Program-made: the position numbers and the translations under genes | Notes under the pieces: model-generated | What the model saw: the letters and a program-made list of their open reading frames with translations, nothing else | Told to the model about the DNA's origin: nothing | Databases searched by the model: none | Assembly: GCF_001189915.1 (NCBI RefSeq) | Contig: NZ_LFLS01000006.1 | Span: forward strand, 62,001 to 126,000 | Direction: 5' to 3' | Source of the DNA: Herbaspirillum autotrophicum | GTDB taxonomy: Bacteria > Pseudomonadota > Gammaproteobacteria > Burkholderiales > Burkholderiaceae_D | Length of the DNA: 64,000 nucleotides | In this document: piece after piece, positions 62,161-64,000 of the stretch | Layout: each line of letters starts with the position of its first letter | How positions within the stretch are numbered: position 1 is the first letter of the stretch

Positions 62161-64000
62161 ATGAGTACAGTCATCAACAGCAGCATCACACAATCCGGTT
62201 GGCCGCGCGGTGGCGGCAATGCCGGCGCGTTGGTGCGCGGTTTCGACTGGGCCGCGACCAGCATGGGCAAACTTGATGCGTGGCCGCAAAGCTTGCGTAC
62301 GGCGGTCGATATCATTTTGAACTCGCCGGTGGCCATGGTGCTGATGTGGGGCGAAGACCATGTCATGTTGTACAACGACAGCTATGCCGAGATTGCAGCC
62401 GCCCGCCATCCACACGCACTGGGCGCGACAGTGCCGGCGATCTGGCCGGAAATCTGGGACTGGAACCGCCAGGTGCTGGAAGCCGGGTTTCGCGGCGAAG
62501 TGCTGACCTACACGGATCAGCATATGGTCGTGGCCCGCAACGGGCGCGACGAAGACGTCTGGTTCGATCTGTTCTATACCCCTGTCTATGATGAAGCTGC
62601 GGCAGTACGCGGCGTATTGTGTACCGTGATTGAAACCACGGCGCGCATGTTGCAGGACCGTGAGCGGCAGCAAAAAGAACAGCGTTTGCAGCGCATTAAC
62701 CGCAGCCTCGCGGTGGAGACCGGATTTCTGCGCGATCTGTTTGAGCAGGCGCCGGGTTTCATGGCCGTGTTGCGCGGACCCACGCATGTGGTGGAACTGG
62801 CAAACAGTTCCTGTCTGCGCTTGTTTCACCGTACCGCGGTTACGGGTAAGCCGATACGCAGCGTATTGCCTGAGGTGGCAGACGGAGAAAAGTCGGTATT
62901 CGATTTGCTGGATCATGTGTATCGCAGCGGCACCCCCTATGTCGGACGCGAGCAGCATTATTTGTTGCCGACCGAGCACGGCGAACTGGAGGCGCGGGTA
63001 CTGGATTTCATCTTCCAGCCGATTCGCTCGGTGGACGGACGTGTCACCGGCATTTTTATCGAAGGCAGCGATATCACCGAGCGTTGTGTTGCCCAAGAGG
63101 CATTGCTGCATTTGAATGAAACGCTGGAACTGCGCGTGGCCGAAGAAATCCGCAAGAGCAGCGAAGCTGAAGAAGCCTTGCGGCAATTACAGAAAATGGA
63201 AGCGGTGGGGCAATTGACCGGCGGTATTGCGCACGATTTCAATAATGTCTTGCAAGTCATTACCGGCAATCTGCAATTGCTGCAAGCCGATCGCAACTTG
63301 TCCGATCAAACCAATCTGCGTCTGGAACGCGCCGTGACGGCGGCCGGGCGCGGTGCCAAACTGTCGACGCAATTGCTGGCATTCGCGCGGCGGCAGCCGT
63401 TGCAGCCAGTCAGTACCAATCCGGGGCGGGTATTGCATGGCATGCAGGATTTGTTGCGACGGGCACTGGTAGAGACAATACAGATCGACAACGCGATTGA
63501 CAGCGACATCTGGAATACGCTGATTGATCCGCATCAGTTCGAAAGCATGATCGTCAATGTGGTGCTGAATGCGGCCGACGCCATGCCCGATGGCGGCGTC
63601 CTGACGCTGCAGGCGCGCAATGCGACATTGCCGGACCCGGCATGGCCGGGCGCCGACCATGTCAGCCCGGGCGAATACGTGGTGCTGACGATCAGTGATA
63701 ACGGCCGTGGCATGCCGGCGGATGTGCGGGCCCGCGCATTCGAACCCTTCTTTACCACCAAAGGCGCCGGCAGCGGTTTGGGGCTGAGCATGGTGTACGG
63801 CTTCGTGCACCAGAGCGGCGGCCACATCGATATCGACAGCGAACTGGGGCGCGGCACGGCGATTCGCATTTATCTGCGGCGCTCGATGGCAGCCGATGTC
63901 ATCGTGCAGGAACCGGGTGACGAGCTTGTGCGCGGCGGCAATGAAACGGTACTGGTGGTAGAGGATGATGCCAGTGTGCGGCTCACCGTGCACGATACGT
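62161..64000 (+). CDS. Hybrid sensor histidine kinase (partial, cut by window end)
   Basis: A 613-codon open part without stop; the gene continues beyond the window. Start ATG 62161 (MSTVINSSITQSGWPRGG). Two PAS-type domains (about 30-155 with SPVAMVLMWGEDHVMLYNDS, and about 190-310 with LFEQAPGFMAVLRGPTHVVE) precede a coiled linker. The kinase part has H358 in LTGGIAHDFNNVLQVITGN, N-box VVLNAADAMPDGG, G1 ISDNGRGMPADV, and GAGSGLGLSMVYGFVHQSGG. A receiver domain starts at about 598 with VLVVEDDASVRL. No membrane segment is seen, so it is a soluble cytoplasmic sensor. The ligand is unknown. Confidence 0.92.
   Translation, partial: MSTVINSSITQSGWPRGGGNAGALVRGFDWAATSMGKLDAWPQSLRTAVDIILNSPVAMVLMWGEDHVMLYNDSYAEIAAARHPHALGATVPAIWPEIWDWNRQVLEAGFRGEVLTYTDQHMVVARNGRDEDVWFDLFYTPVYDEAAAVRGVLCTVIETTARMLQDRERQQKEQRLQRINRSLAVETGFLRDLFEQAPGFMAVLRGPTHVVELANSSCLRLFHRTAVTGKPIRSVLPEVADGEKSVFDLLDHVYRSGTPYVGREQHYLLPTEHGELEARVLDFIFQPIRSVDGRVTGIFIEGSDITERCVAQEALLHLNETLELRVAEEIRKSSEAEEALRQLQKMEAVGQLTGGIAHDFNNVLQVITGNLQLLQADRNLSDQTNLRLERAVTAAGRGAKLSTQLLAFARRQPLQPVSTNPGRVLHGMQDLLRRALVETIQIDNAIDSDIWNTLIDPHQFESMIVNVVLNAADAMPDGGVLTLQARNATLPDPAWPGADHVSPGEYVVLTISDNGRGMPADVRARAFEPFFTTKGAGSGLGLSMVYGFVHQSGGHIDIDSELGRGTAIRIYLRRSMAADVIVQEPGDELVRGGNETVLVVEDDASVRLTVHDT

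Noticed and set aside
1-64000. CRISPR arrays, insertion sequences, prophage or integrative element
   Set aside because: No regularly spaced repeats, transposase, integrase or phage structural genes are visible; hipBA is the only module with mobile-type character.

Overview
The window looks like chromosomal DNA of a betaproteobacterium of the order Burkholderiales, most likely family Oxalobacteraceae (Herminiimonas, Herbaspirillum or Collimonas type). The reasons are the layout sdhDAB-sdhE-gltA followed by sucA-sucB-lpdA, the leader RNA in front of sucA that resembles the Burkholderiales sucA motif, the surE-pcm-nlpD-rpoS-rlmD block, an H1-like DNA-binding protein, and small proteins of a kind I associate with Oxalobacteraceae. 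The DNA is moderately GC-rich and almost fully coding. I see no insertion sequence, prophage, CRISPR array, rRNA or tRNA gene. The first gene (sdhD) and the last (a hybrid histidine kinase) are cut by the window edges.

Layout. 1-10.8 kb: TCA cycle block (succinate dehydrogenase, its FAD assembly factor, citrate synthase, and the complete 2-oxoglutarate dehydrogenase complex). 10.9-16.2 kb: ZapE ATPase, a secreted coiled-coil protein, a DUF465 protein, a DinG/YoaA-type helicase and a PilZ protein. 16.3-22.6 kb: stationary-phase and repair block surE-pcm-nlpD-rpoS, then rlmD, a membrane protein and an acetyltransferase. 22.8-25.4 kb: a HipBA-type toxin-antitoxin operon behind an AT-rich double operator, with an RluA-family pseudouridine synthase gene overlapping the end of hipA. 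25.5-35.5 kb: a complete malonate module, with a GntR regulator, a three-gene TRAP transporter and mdcACDEGBH. 35.5-38.1 kb: MobA-like and XdhC-like molybdenum enzyme maturation genes without a hydroxylase, and two small proteins. 38.1-41.3 kb: a membrane diguanylate cyclase and an mgtC operon that also encodes a free-standing copy of the MgtC C-terminal ACT-like domain. 41.4-54.7 kb: scattered metabolic and regulatory genes (hydroxyacid dehydrogenase, thioesterase, LysR and MocR regulators, HMG-CoA lyase type enzyme, transporters, AlaC-type aminotransferase, MOSC protein, orphan ABC binding protein). 54.7-64 kb: H1-like protein, an M14 peptidase/hydrolase pair, galU, a YeaQ-type membrane protein, pgm, and the start of a hybrid sensor kinase.

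How the parts fit. The mdc cluster would import malonate through the TRAP transporter, load it on the MdcC acyl carrier via MdcH, MdcG and MdcB, and decarboxylate it with MdcA/MdcD/MdcE to acetyl groups that feed the TCA enzymes at the left. GalU and Pgm together supply UDP-glucose. The least ordinary observations are the mgtC control region (a palindrome filling the promoter, a long structured leader, a 14-codon proline-containing ORF) with its stand-alone ACT-like partner, and the hipB-hipA-pseudouridine synthase coupling. All function calls come from reading motifs and gene order; no database search was run.
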